A stretch of DNA of 64,000 nucleotides. It comes from an uncultured Bacteroidales bacterium (GTDB taxonomy: Bacteria > Bacteroidota > Bacteroidia > Bacteroidales > Paludibacteraceae). Position numbers and translations under genes: made by a program. Shown here one piece after another: positions 52,431-62,276 of the stretch (positions are counted from its first letter, which is position 1; the number at the start of each line of letters is the position of its first letter). The notes under the pieces were generated by a model. The model had not been told where the DNA came from. It worked only from the letters and a program-made list of their open reading frames with translations, and ran no database searches. The stretch lies in NCBI GenBank assembly GCA_937901225.1, contig CALCGX010000127.1, positions 1-64,000 of the forward strand, written 5' to 3'.

Positions 52431-54746
52431 ATGAGCAAGAATTTGATGATCGTAGAGTCTCCCAGCAAGGGAAAGACCATTGCCAAATATCTGGGCAAGG
52501 ATTTTCGTTTGATGTCGTCGCAAGGGCATGTGCGTGACATTGAGGGAGTGGGTAAAAATAGCATGGGTATTGACTTTGACAATGGCTATGCACCTAACTA
52601 TGTGATTGATAAAGATAAGATACAACTGGTAGATGCGCTGCGTAAAGAGGCACTGAAAGCAGACAAGGTATGGCTGGCAAGCGACCCTGACCGCGAGGGA
52701 GAGGCGATCGCATGGCATATTCAAGAAATATTGCAATTGCCTAAGGATAAAGTGTGCCGTATCACGTTTAATGATACAACCAAAGAGTCGATTTTGGAGG
52801 CAATCAATCATCCTCGTGATATTGATTATAACTTGGTCAATGCGCAGCAAGCACGTCGCGTGATGGACCGTATTGTGGGATTTGAGTTGTCACCTGTGTT
52901 GTGGAAAAAGGTCATTACTGGTTTGAGTGCAGGTCGTGTACAATCGGTGGCTGTGCGCTTGATTGTAGAGCGTGAGCGTGAGATTGAGGAGTTTGTGCCA
53001 ACAGCAAGCTACCGCTTGACTGCGGAGTTTGTGGGTGTGGCGTTGAATGGGGAAGAAACAACGTTTAAGACGGAGTTGAATCGTCGTTTTGCTACCAAAG
53101 AAGAGGCGCTTGCTTTTCTTGAGCGTTGCAAAGAATCTACTTTTACGCTCACATCTGTGACGCATAAGCCAGGTCATCGTTCTCCTGCACCTCCTTTTAC
53201 CACCTCTACGTTGCAACAAGAGGCGGTGCGCAAGTTGCACTTCTCGGTGTCGAAGACGATGCGTTTGGCTCAGTCACTCTATGAGGCAGGTCATATTACT
53301 TATATGCGTACCGACTCGGTGAATCTTAGCGGGTTAGCAATCAATACGGCAAAAGCAACTATCTTGTCGGAGTACGGAGAGCAATACCACAAAGCACGTC
53401 AATATCAGACGAAATCAAAGAATGCTCAAGAAGCACACGAGGCTATTCGTCCAACGTATATGAATGTGCCTGTAGCGGGAAACAATAATGATGAACGTCG
53501 CCTATATGATTTGATTCGCAAACGTGCATTGGCTACACAAATGGCTGATGTGGAGGTGGATACTACTCGTGTGGAAGTGGCGATGAGCAATTCGCCATAT
53601 CTGTGGACTGCAACGCATGAGGTGATCACTTTTGATGGTTTTATGCGCGTTTATACGCAAGCTGCGGACGAGGAATTGACTGCGAATAATCAAGCAGCTA
53701 TCGCCTTGCTCAAGGAAAATGTCAATTGTCAGTTGTCAATCGTAAACGGTCAAGAGACCTTTACAAAGGCTCCAACGCGCTATCACGAGGGTTCGTTGGT
53801 GGATAAGATGGATGAATTGGGTATTGGTCGTCCGTCCACGTATGCAACTGTGATAGAGACGATACAGTCGCGTAAGTATGTGGAGCGTGGAGCTGTGGAG
53901 GGCGTAAAACGTAGTTACAATGTGTTGACGCTCAGCAATGGCAAGATAACGGATAAGCATAAAACAGAAGTAGTAGGAGCGGACTCTGGCAAGCTTCTTC
54001 CTACTGACCTTGGACGTATTGCCAATGACTTCTTGGTGGAGCAATTCCCTACCATATTGAGTTATGACTTTACGGCTCATTCTGAGGAGAGTTTCGATGC
54101 TATCGCTGCGGGTGAAGCGAATTGGGTACAGACAGTGGATGAGTTTTATCAGACTTTCCATCCGCTGATTAAGCAAGTACCATCTGGTAAGATGGCTGCA
54201 CGATTGATAGGTCAGCATCCTCAGACGGGAGAGCCAATTTTAGCGCGTATTACCAAGAATGGCCCTTGCGTGCAATTGGGAGATAGCGATACAGAGAAAC
54301 CAAAGTTTGCTTCTATGCAAAAAGGACAAAGTATCTTCACGATTACGATAGATGAGGCATTGGCTTTGTTTGCGAATGCTTTGCCTCGCACTTTGGGCGA
54401 ATGGCAAGGCGAAGAAGTGGTGGTGGGCGAAGGTAAATATGGTCCATATGTTCGTCATGCGGGAGTGTTTACGAGTTTGCCTAAAACAGTTGATCCATAC
54501 ACGATTACGTTGGATGATGCCATTGTGCTTTTTGAGCAGAAGAAGCAGGCTGATGAGCCAATTCATGTGTTTGGAGAAATACAGGTGTTGAATGGTAGGT
54601 ATGGTGCGTATCTTAGGACTCCAGAGGGTAATTATCGCTTACCAAAGTCGGTGGATGTGCAAGCTTTGACGGAGGCGAAGTGTCGTGAGATCATCGGATC
54701 GAGTGAGCCAGCAGCAGCCAAGAAACGCTTTACAAAGAAGAAATAG
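52431..54746 (+). CDS. topA: DNA topoisomerase I
   Basis: The 771-residue type IA topoisomerase relaxes negative supercoils. TOPRIM starts at MIVESPSKGKTIAKYLG with the acidic SDPDREGEAIAWH motif. The catalytic tyrosine is Y291 in HITYMRTDSVNLS. Other conserved blocks are GLSAGRVQSVAVRLI and GIGRPSTYATVIETIQ. Two C-terminal glycine/aromatic repeats (KYGPYVRHAGVF, RYGAYLRTPEGNYRLPKS) replace Cys4 zinc fingers. Residues about 431-442 (NCQLSIVNGQE) are encoded by a 7-bp tandem tract (53721-53755) just before TFTKAPTRYHEGSLV, where homologues have a short loop. Confidence 0.95.
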   Translation: MSKNLMIVESPSKGKTIAKYLGKDFRLMSSQGHVRDIEGVGKNSMGIDFDNGYAPNYVIDKDKIQLVDALRKEALKADKVWLASDPDREGEAIAWHIQEILQLPKDKVCRITFNDTTKESILEAINHPRDIDYNLVNAQQARRVMDRIVGFELSPVLWKKVITGLSAGRVQSVAVRLIVEREREIEEFVPTASYRLTAEFVGVALNGEETTFKTELNRRFATKEEALAFLERCKESTFTLTSVTHKPGHRSPAPPFTTSTLQQEAVRKLHFSVSKTMRLAQSLYEAGHITYMRTDSVNLSGLAINTAKATILSEYGEQYHKARQYQTKSKNAQEAHEAIRPTYMNVPVAGNNNDERRLYDLIRKRALATQMADVEVDTTRVEVAMSNSPYLWTATHEVITFDGFMRVYTQAADEELTANNQAAIALLKENVNCQLSIVNGQETFTKAPTRYHEGSLVDKMDELGIGRPSTYATVIETIQSRKYVERGAVEGVKRSYNVLTLSNGKITDKHKTEVVGADSGKLLPTDLGRIANDFLVEQFPTILSYDFTAHSEESFDAIAAGEANWVQTVDEFYQTFHPLIKQVPSGKMAARLIGQHPQTGEPILARITKNGPCVQLGDSDTEKPKFASMQKGQSIFTITIDEALALFANALPRTLGEWQGEEVVVGEGKYGPYVRHAGVFTSLPKTVDPYTITLDDAIVLFEQKKQADEPIHVFGEIQVLNGRYGAYLRTPEGNYRLPKSVDVQALTEAKCREIIGSSEPAAAKKRFTKKK
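53721..53755. repeat. 7-bp tandem repeat inside topA
   Basis: GTCAATT, GTCAGTT, GTCAATC, GTAAACG, GTCAAGA: five heptamers in a row, the fourth degenerate. They are read in frame as a Gln/Ser/Val-rich loop. Confidence 0.65.
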
Positions 54747-54751
54747 CGCGG

Positions 54752-54824
54752 CGAGAAGTAGCGCAGTTGGTAGCGCACCACGTTCGGGACGTGGGGGTCG
54801 CGTGTTCGAATCACGTCTTCTCGA
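54752..54824 (+). tRNA. tRNA-Pro (anticodon CGG)
   Basis: The acceptor arm CGAGAAG pairs with CTTCTCG. The anticodon stem-loop CCACG-TTCGGGA-CGTGG gives anticodon CGG. The T-loop is TTCGAAT, and CCA is not encoded. It begins only 5 bp after the topA stop, so it may be co-transcribed with topA. Confidence 0.95.
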
Positions 54825-54826
54825 CA

Positions 54827-54854
54827 AAAAAGGACAGGGATGTCCTTTTTTTGT
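54827..54854 (+). terminator. Terminator after tRNA-Pro
   Basis: Stem AAAAAGGACA / TGTCCTTTTT with a GGGA loop and a further T-run (TTTTTTTG), directly after the tRNA. Confidence 0.85.
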
Positions 54855-54863
54855 TATGGTGAT

Positions 54864-54967
54864 GTATGCTGAATCACCTATAAATCACCTATAAATCACA
54901 TAAGAATAACCTATGAATCACCAAAGAATCACTAAAGAATAACTAAAGAATCACTAAAGATTTATAG
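54864..54967. repeat. 11-bp tandem repeat array, copy 2
   Basis: Read on the minus strand the array goes CTATAAATCTTTAG, then seven 11-bp units (TGATTCTTTAG, TTATTCTTTAG, TGATTCTTTGG, TGATTCATAGG, TTATTCTTATG, TGATTTATAGG, TGATTTATAGG), and ends TGATTCAGCATAC. Both ends match copy 1 at 18367-18440. The 270 bp from here to 55240 otherwise hold only the promoter of the next gene and nothing else recognised. Confidence 0.8.
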
Positions 54968-55104
54968 CGGAAAGATAGTGAAAGAAAAGGGACTGACTAA
55001 ACCTAATTGACGTAAACCTAAAACAAAGTGATGAAACGTATTGGGAATGAGCGGCTTGAAAAATGAGGTGTTTGGTTGAAAATATAGAAAAAGTACTCTT
55101 TTTT

Positions 55105-55136
55105 CTTGGGAATTTCAAAAAAAAATAGTAACTTTG
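55105..55136 (+). promoter_or_regulatory. Bacteroidota-type promoter for the 55243-62249 unit
   Basis: CTTG (55105-55108), 20 bp, TAACTTTG (55129-55136), about 105 bp before the GTG at 55243. Confidence 0.65.
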
Positions 55137-55242
55137 CAGGCTAATTTGTTTTTATAAAACAAGAAGACGTGTGTGGTGCGTATAATTGCCCCGATATTTT
55201 GTGTCAAAGAAGGAATGTAATATTTGATTTTTAAGGATAAAA

Positions 55243-55590
55243 GTGACTAATTCGTATTCTCATACAGCCCAAATCATGGATACACCTGGCATGATGCACC
55301 ATGCAGGGTATGTGTTTAAGGATCCATGTACGGGTTGGAATTCGTTTACTGCTTCAGGTACTGGCAGCTTTGCTGCTATTTCGGCTGAGGTAGGTGGTAG
55401 TGTTTGTACCCAGGAAAACCTGTTTGGTGGTCCTGTGAAAGTGAATGGAATGGTATATGCAGCTCGTCCTGATAGACCACCAATAGGACAGGAGATGCCA
55501 GTAGGAGGTATGCTGTTGCCGATGTTGGTGATGGTGTGTGCATATGTGTTGGTAAAAGTGGTTAAACGTAAGAAATCTCAAGCCTTATGA
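55243..55590 (+). CDS. Small protein with C-terminal helix and basic tail
   Basis: The 115-residue product starts with GTG (an ATG 11 codons in is the alternative). It has no signal peptide. The body is Gly/Ser/Thr-rich with two cysteines. The C-terminus is PPIGQEMPVGGMLLPMLVM running into a membrane helix and the tail KVVKRKK. This Pro-(V/I)-Gly, helix, Arg/Lys ending resembles that of the 43662-44609 protein. The stop overlaps the start of the giant gene (ATGA), so the two are translationally coupled. No known family was recognised. Confidence 0.6.
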   Translation: MTNSYSHTAQIMDTPGMMHHAGYVFKDPCTGWNSFTASGTGSFAAISAEVGGSVCTQENLFGGPVKVNGMVYAARPDRPPIGQEMPVGGMLLPMLVMVCAYVLVKVVKRKKSQAL

Positions 55591-58500
55591 AAAGATTTTT
55601 TCTCTTAGTATATATTTGTCTGAGTTGTCTGATTGCGCAAGCGCAGGTGACAGATGGTGTGTTTGTGAGCGGAGATATCGTATCGTTTAGTTATGATAGC
55701 GACCCATGGGTGCAATATGATTTTCGTTTGTATTTGGAGGCAAGTAGTGACGGTGTGCGTGCTCCACGGGTGATATCGGATGACTGCTTGTGGCGGATGC
55801 GTATTGATCAGAATGGTTCGTCTTACTATTATAGTTTTCAGAATTTGACTACAGGATATTGGTTGAGTGTGGATAACTCAAGTCCACAGGGGGCGACAAA
55901 TGTAGGTGCTCTGACTTTGGTTCCCGATAGTTCTGCAGCAGCGGCTTTTCGCTTCGGAAATATGGTGGATTCGCAGAAGGGGTCCTATTGGTTGGGTGAG
56001 ATTTACTACATGGCCACAATGCACTGGGGGCAAGTGCTACCATTGTATGTGACTTTGGATTTTACGGTTGCGAACTGGAGTCCTTATACGATTCATGTGG
56101 AGAAATGGGAGCGAAAAGGTACAGGTGATGCGTGGGCGCACTTCAACCCAGCGAAGATAGAGTTTACCTACGATGATGTGTTGGAGCGTGATGTGCGCTT
56201 TGTGATTGAGCATACCACAGAGACGTATTACCAGATAGTAAGACGTCCTAATGAAGAGCCGCTACTTCGACGCACATCCATTGAGGTGGACCCAAATCAA
56301 GTGAAAGAGGTGCATGTGTATTGGGAGTCAACGGGTGCGAATAAGAGCAAAGAGACATGGCTCAATCCAGCAAACTTCTCGTTTAACTATCCTAATCTCC
56401 AATATACTTGCCCAGATACATCGCGTGTGATGATGAGGCTGGGTGAGGTGGAAGAGATTAAAGCGGCTGACGGACATAAGCAATGGCAGTTTCCTTTGGC
56501 ACCAGTAGGAGAGAGTCCGATGGATTTGAAGGGTATTATCTATCCCGAATTGGATAGTCAAGGCAACCAGTTGGGTATCTTGACTTGGATAGACTATTCG
56601 GATAATGTGGTGGTGGAGTATAAATACGGCAACCAGAGCTTCAGCAAGAAGATGCGCGTGGTTCGTAAGTCGTATCACAAAGAGGAGTTGAATCCAATCT
56701 CGGTGTCGATAAATCCAGTGACCTATACCTTCCGTGAGGTGGCTGAGGCAAAAGACTTTGTGGTAAATGTGCAGCATCAACATGGTTCTGTGATTTACAA
56801 TGTGGATGGTCAAGAGATTGTTCGTGAGGCAGAAGGCGAAGTAGAAATAATATCCTTGAATGATGCGCATTGGACATTTAGCTTCGAGAATGGTTGGGAA
56901 GGGCTTAGTTGTGAAGTGCTGGACGATGGTAAAACGATTCGAGTGAGTACACCAGAGAATGAAAGTAATAGTAAGCGTACTGCGACATTGGTAGGAACAT
57001 ATTCCAATCAAACTGATGCTGAGCATAAACACGCAGGTGAGTTCCGTATTCCAATCGCTCAGCGTGTGGAAGCAGGTGGTATACAATTCGAGACGCAAGC
57101 AGGTGCAGGTCATACAGGAGCATGGACGGCAGGGCAAGAGCAGTTGACACATACCTCGGAGCGTACCATATACTATTTGCCTAACCAGGAGATAGAACTC
57201 CGTTTGGCAGAGTCGGGGTACTCGGGCTATATGCGCTGGTATGACTATGAGACCAAGGGGGATCCCTATTATAACCATGTAGAGGGCTATTTGTCCACTT
57301 CATGGATTCGTTCGCCTCGTTCGGCGGACGGCACACCATTTGCTGCTATCAATACGCCACAGAGTGCAGAAACGATTCAAGATGAAGGTATATCGTATGG
57401 ATTGTATTCTTTCAACAGAAATAACGACCGATATGGCGCTCAGACCGCAGGTACAGATGCTAACTATGGTGGTGTGCTGAATGAAAACAATACTGGTAAC
57501 GCCGCTCCAATCCTCAAGGGATGGGATTATACGTATAATGCGAGCGCAAGCACGGCTGAGGCTAAAGCAGCTTCGGGCTATCATACGATGGCGTGTGATG
57601 TAAGTGCATATACCGATTATGAATATACTTTGCATAATGGTCAGATCACTTCGATAACAGAGCCAACGCTATCTTATCGCCAAATCTTCCATCTTAAGCC
57701 AGCTGAAGAGATGGCGGATACACTGCAAGCGCGAACGGGCAGAGGTGAGTATTTGGAAACGTATAAATATCAGGCTCCATCGGGTAAACAGATCCTTTTG
57801 TCCACTGAGCATCGCTATGTCCAATACCGTTCGCATTTGTCTGAGATGTGCTATTTCTATCGCGATGGTAGTGACCAAGTGCAACGTATTCCAGCATCAG
57901 CATTCTCATGGACAAGAGAGGTGTGGGATAATCAAACTAAGGACTATCTACTTGCACAGGGATATACCCCTACATATACCGCTGAACTTGACTATCTGAT
58001 AGTTAGAAGTGATAATTACACCATGGGCGAGCAGCAAGTGAAGCATAGGTATCGTTTGACAGCAGCACCAGCCGACTCAGAGCCATTGCTGATAGCTGAG
58101 TTTGAGGTGGAGTTTGTGGATGTGGAGAAATGTGGTCCAACGACACAAACAATCATCACTCAAGCCCGTATTGAAAATGAATATGAGGTGTTGAGTAGCA
58201 TTAATTTTGATGACAACAACGATACGCATTTGCCATGGGGACAGATATCGTATGGATATGTGTATGCAACGGGTGAATTGGCACAAGAAGCTAATTTCCG
58301 CCGTGGTGCAACGCAAGGTGCGTTCCCATTCTATGGTGAATACACGATATTGTCTTCCGTGAACAAAGATTGGGCTATGGCATCGGCTCATTCGGGTAAG
58401 GCATTGTATGTGGATGGTACCATGGAACCAGGTTTGGTGGCCAGTCTTACCACGGGTAAGCCTATTTGTTCGGGTCAAACGATGTATTGCTCGGCATGGT

Positions 58501-61500
58501 TCTGCAACCCTGCACCGGCTAACTGGTCAGGCCAAGGTAACCCAATCTTCCGCTTTAATGTTCAAGGAAAGAATAAGGGAGAAGCAGATTGGCAGAATGT
58601 AGGCGTGTATTTTGTGGGCGAGTTGCTCAAAGGTAGGGGTTGGCAGCAGATTAACTTCCCGATTGAATCGGCGAGTGGCTATGACTCTACGCGCGTATCG
58701 ATTTATAACTTTGCGACTACCAACCAAGGTAACGACTTTATGGTGGACGATATTACTCTATATGTATCGCAGTTGCCAATGGCGGCTTACCATGGTAAGA
58801 TGACCTGTCGCTCGACGAATAATGGTGTCAGCAGTGCAGCAGCCGTGTTGCGATTGGATTATAGCAATATGGAGGTAGGTTCGGATGCGTATATCTATTA
58901 TCAGATTTACAATGAGACAGCAGACAAAGCATTGAATCCAACCTATCAAGAGGGAGATGAAACGCTACCTATCTACTACCATGACTATGATCATGAACAT
59001 GGTAATCTGGCAACCAATCACGCCTATGGTTCGATACACATTCCTGATGCTAATTATGTGCCTTCGGAGAGTAGGGGAGATATTATCTATTACTCGGTGG
59101 CCAAGATGCTGGATGAGATGGGTGATGCGGTACATAAGAAGGCCTATGTGAAGACGGTGAATAATGGTGTGGAAAAATGGCTGTTGTATGTGGCGCATAT
59201 CATCGAAAATACCGAAGAGCCTGATGAGGCGTTGAATAAGTTATATGCTGGTGATAGCTATTGGATGCGTATGGCATATTCGGTGGATGAGTTGGACGAG
59301 GACAACTGTAACATGCAAACACCATTGCATGCTACGCAACAGACTAAGTTTGATCTCCGCAATTCGGATGGCGGTCTGGTGGATGAGGAGTTTGACTTGG
59401 AATCGGCAGGCAATTGCGCCAATGACATGTATTATCTGACGGTGGCAGTGAAAAATACCTTTGCAGATGAGGTGGGTGGTGCGCTCAAGGATAAGAAGGT
59501 ACCTATCTATGCGGATTGGTTGGTAACTGTGGAGTCGGATGATGTATATGGTGATAAAGAGGCTACATTGGAGCAACAATTGGCAGCGGATGAGGCATTT
59601 AAAGCGTTGTATAAGTACACGCATGGACAAGTGACTGCGGCTATCATGTACGATATGAGACGTCCATCTACGGCTGATGATCCTAATCCAAACTATTATG
59701 CTACTCGCTTTGAGGATTTGAAGGTGGATGCATTTGAGTCAAGACAAAACTATGATATCGTGAAGCATCTCCATGATAATGGTTGGTTGCAGTTCTATGA
59801 TACAACGGCTCATTTCTATCTTGGAGCAAATGATACTGCGCGCTACTGGTGCTTCCCTATTGAGGGTACTGCTACCATGACGGTGAACTATCAGGGTAAG
59901 GACACTTTGGTGGTGCTCAAAGATTGTAATGAGCCACGTTGGGTGAAAGTGACTTCTGCAGAAGCTAGTCGCTTCTTGAATATCTTACCAATCGCATCTG
60001 AACATATAACGGAGCAACAAAGAACAGAACTTCCTGTTTATAAGATTGTTATTGGTGATACGTCTGCCATCAAAATCCCTGTTACTGACATGGGTGGAGA
60101 TACCAAGATTGCTAATTGTGAGATAGTAGAAGAAAATGGTAAAAAATACTTTACTCTCAATACAGATGCCATCAGTTTTGTTAACCCTGAAACAGGAGAA
60201 GTGTTGCCTGTTGATCCTAGCAAAACGGTTGAAGCAGGTAGAGAATACATCGCACGTTTGCAGTTGACTACAGGTGCCGATGGCGTGGATTATGAAGGAT
60301 GCAAAGTGGGATATATCTTCATCAAAATACAAGTGTTGCCACAAACAGTGGTATGGCGCCCAGGTACAAGCACCATCAACGGTTGGGGCTTGAACGAAAA
60401 CTGGAAAAGTTGGGAGGATACCAATGGCAATAAGCAGGTGGATGATGGAGATACGTTTGGAGTAGGATATGTGCCAATGGCTGGTGTAGATGTGATTATC
60501 CCTAAGATGGATAATGAGTTGCGCTATCCATACATTGTGCCCGATAATGAGCACTTGGATGACCCAGAATCGGATCACAAGCACAATCACTACCCAATGA
60601 CCATCAATCATGATGTGCATAAATGTCGCAATATCTACTTTGCTTCGGGGGCACGCATCAACAACCAACATCTGTTGGAGTATGAGAAGGCGTTTGTGGA
60701 TATGCAGCTGACTTCTACTAAGTGGAATATGATGTCTGCACCGCTGAAAGATATGTATACAGGTGATATGTTTATTCCTCATACAGGCGACTATATATCA
60801 GGGTCCGCAATGGAGAGCGATAATCCGTTTGAGGTGTCATCCTTCCAGGGTACACGTGCTGGGGATGCGGCATACGCATTCTGGTTGTCATTCTATAATA
60901 AGGATATTGTTACCCGTTATGAGGGTGGAAAAGATGTAACAGAAACAGCCACTGCTGAGTTCTGCGAGTCGAACTCGTTGATTCAACCATTGGAGGTAGG
61001 ACAAGGTTTCCAACTCTTGGGCTTTGGTCCTGGAGATAGTATGGAAGATATGATTGTTCGTTTGCCTAAGCCAGATGAGCGTTATTCGTATTTCAGCCCT
61101 TCGGGTTATGAAACTTCTTCTGTGGTGGTTCCTTCGCGAGAGGAGGCATATCGTTTGGCATTTACTCCAACCGATAACACGATGCAAATTACCTTGACGA
61201 ATGGGGTGGAGAGCAATGCTTTTGTATTTGGTAATCCTACGTTGTCGTATATTGATATGCGTGCACTATTGGCTGATAATGAGCAGTTTAGTTCAGAGTT
61301 CTATTATATGCAGAACGACTCATGGCAGTCGGCTACGGTGGAAGTGGCAGCCACATCTTCGGATCGATACTTGCCTCCGATGCGTTCGGTAATGCTCAAG
61401 TTGCGCGATGGGGCAACGGCGACTACTGCCCAAGTAGTATTAAGTACCGATCATTTGACGCTGAATAACTCGCTGAAGTCAAAGGTGGCACCTGTGATGC

Positions 61501-62249
61501 GTGCACCTCAGCGCGATGTAATGCAAGAGGCTGAGGTGATGACGATCTATGCTTTTGCTGCGGGCAATTATGCACGCTGTATGTTGGCTACACATGCTGA
61601 GGCGAATGATTATTATTTGCAGGGCGAGGATGCATTGTTCTTGTCGTCGGGTGTGGAAGTGACGGTGAAGGATAATTCGGCAGTATCTCCGCTGAACCTC
61701 TATACGGTGGCAGAGCAAGTGCCGATGATGACCGATCTGCGTCAAGGAGTTAGTGAAATACCATTGGCAGTTTTGGCAAATGCAGATGCAAGGGATGAGC
61801 ATATGCAATTGGCATTCTATCTCTCTGAAAACTGGACTAAGGAGTGCTATCTTTGGGATACCATGACGGGCGCAAAATACCGAATCCTCAATGGCTTGAT
61901 GTTGCAATTACCGATGTCGGAGAACCATGAGCAACGCTATGTGATTGTAGGTCCAGATACCTATGTGGGAGAAGGCAATGATGGTGGTGTGGCTACATCT
62001 ACTATGAGTGCACTTCCAGCCGATGGCCAATTACATGCTTATTCACATGCTGCGGGGATGTTGACGGTGGCATCTAACCAGTTGATAAAATCGGTGGTGG
62101 TATATGATATGCTCGGACGTGTATTGCTGGAGCATGATATGAATCTGTGGAATAACGAAGTGACTTTACCAGTACCTTCGGGTATGTGTGTGGTGGAAGC
62201 TTATTTGAGTAATCAAACAACGCTTCATCAGCCAGCCATGGTGAAGTAA
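55587..62249 (+). CDS. Giant secreted protein (2220 residues) with T9SS-like C-terminus
   Basis: An exported protein (signal ending LIAQAQ). The first 150 residues resemble a ricin-like or surface lectin segment (LWRMRIDQNGSSYYYSFQNL, TTGYWLSVDNSS). Long stretches of Ig-like beta domains follow, including a jelly-roll-like region near residues 870-1080 (ALYVDGTMEPGLVASLTTGK, FMVDDITLYVS). The C-terminus (VVVYDMLGRVLLEHDM ... PVPSGMCVVEAYLSN) fits a T9SS type A sorting domain. No catalytic motif was found. It is translationally coupled to the small anchored protein upstream and ends in a strong terminator. It is probably a structural or adhesive surface protein. Confidence 0.72.
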   Translation: MKRFFLLVYICLSCLIAQAQVTDGVFVSGDIVSFSYDSDPWVQYDFRLYLEASSDGVRAPRVISDDCLWRMRIDQNGSSYYYSFQNLTTGYWLSVDNSSPQGATNVGALTLVPDSSAAAAFRFGNMVDSQKGSYWLGEIYYMATMHWGQVLPLYVTLDFTVANWSPYTIHVEKWERKGTGDAWAHFNPAKIEFTYDDVLERDVRFVIEHTTETYYQIVRRPNEEPLLRRTSIEVDPNQVKEVHVYWESTGANKSKETWLNPANFSFNYPNLQYTCPDTSRVMMRLGEVEEIKAADGHKQWQFPLAPVGESPMDLKGIIYPELDSQGNQLGILTWIDYSDNVVVEYKYGNQSFSKKMRVVRKSYHKEELNPISVSINPVTYTFREVAEAKDFVVNVQHQHGSVIYNVDGQEIVREAEGEVEIISLNDAHWTFSFENGWEGLSCEVLDDGKTIRVSTPENESNSKRTATLVGTYSNQTDAEHKHAGEFRIPIAQRVEAGGIQFETQAGAGHTGAWTAGQEQLTHTSERTIYYLPNQEIELRLAESGYSGYMRWYDYETKGDPYYNHVEGYLSTSWIRSPRSADGTPFAAINTPQSAETIQDEGISYGLYSFNRNNDRYGAQTAGTDANYGGVLNENNTGNAAPILKGWDYTYNASASTAEAKAASGYHTMACDVSAYTDYEYTLHNGQITSITEPTLSYRQIFHLKPAEEMADTLQARTGRGEYLETYKYQAPSGKQILLSTEHRYVQYRSHLSEMCYFYRDGSDQVQRIPASAFSWTREVWDNQTKDYLLAQGYTPTYTAELDYLIVRSDNYTMGEQQVKHRYRLTAAPADSEPLLIAEFEVEFVDVEKCGPTTQTIITQARIENEYEVLSSINFDDNNDTHLPWGQISYGYVYATGELAQEANFRRGATQGAFPFYGEYTILSSVNKDWAMASAHSGKALYVDGTMEPGLVASLTTGKPICSGQTMYCSAWFCNPAPANWSGQGNPIFRFNVQGKNKGEADWQNVGVYFVGELLKGRGWQQINFPIESASGYDSTRVSIYNFATTNQGNDFMVDDITLYVSQLPMAAYHGKMTCRSTNNGVSSAAAVLRLDYSNMEVGSDAYIYYQIYNETADKALNPTYQEGDETLPIYYHDYDHEHGNLATNHAYGSIHIPDANYVPSESRGDIIYYSVAKMLDEMGDAVHKKAYVKTVNNGVEKWLLYVAHIIENTEEPDEALNKLYAGDSYWMRMAYSVDELDEDNCNMQTPLHATQQTKFDLRNSDGGLVDEEFDLESAGNCANDMYYLTVAVKNTFADEVGGALKDKKVPIYADWLVTVESDDVYGDKEATLEQQLAADEAFKALYKYTHGQVTAAIMYDMRRPSTADDPNPNYYATRFEDLKVDAFESRQNYDIVKHLHDNGWLQFYDTTAHFYLGANDTARYWCFPIEGTATMTVNYQGKDTLVVLKDCNEPRWVKVTSAEASRFLNILPIASEHITEQQRTELPVYKIVIGDTSAIKIPVTDMGGDTKIANCEIVEENGKKYFTLNTDAISFVNPETGEVLPVDPSKTVEAGREYIARLQLTTGADGVDYEGCKVGYIFIKIQVLPQTVVWRPGTSTINGWGLNENWKSWEDTNGNKQVDDGDTFGVGYVPMAGVDVIIPKMDNELRYPYIVPDNEHLDDPESDHKHNHYPMTINHDVHKCRNIYFASGARINNQHLLEYEKAFVDMQLTSTKWNMMSAPLKDMYTGDMFIPHTGDYISGSAMESDNPFEVSSFQGTRAGDAAYAFWLSFYNKDIVTRYEGGKDVTETATAEFCESNSLIQPLEVGQGFQLLGFGPGDSMEDMIVRLPKPDERYSYFSPSGYETSSVVVPSREEAYRLAFTPTDNTMQITLTNGVESNAFVFGNPTLSYIDMRALLADNEQFSSEFYYMQNDSWQSATVEVAATSSDRYLPPMRSVMLKLRDGATATTAQVVLSTDHLTLNNSLKSKVAPVMRAPQRDVMQEAEVMTIYAFAAGNYARCMLATHAEANDYYLQGEDALFLSSGVEVTVKDNSAVSPLNLYTVAEQVPMMTDLRQGVSEIPLAVLANADARDEHMQLAFYLSENWTKECYLWDTMTGAKYRILNGLMLQLPMSENHEQRYVIVGPDTYVGEGNDGGVATSTMSALPADGQLHAYSHAAGMLTVASNQLIKSVVVYDMLGRVLLEHDMNLWNNEVTLPVPSGMCVVEAYLSNQTTLHQPAMVK

Positions 62250-62276
62250 AATAGATAGAAAGAAACACATTTTTTT

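Noticed and set aside
54685..54894. Small open frame across the topA end and tRNA-Pro
   Set aside because: It consists of topA in another frame, the tRNA and the terminator; no protein feature.
54864..54967. CRISPR array
   Set aside because: Units are 11 bp, directly adjacent and degenerate, with no spacers and no cas genes.
54752..54967. tRNA-Pro as an integration site of a mobile element
   Set aside because: No integrase gene and no duplicated tRNA 3' end were found downstream; the following sequence is a terminator and a repeat array.
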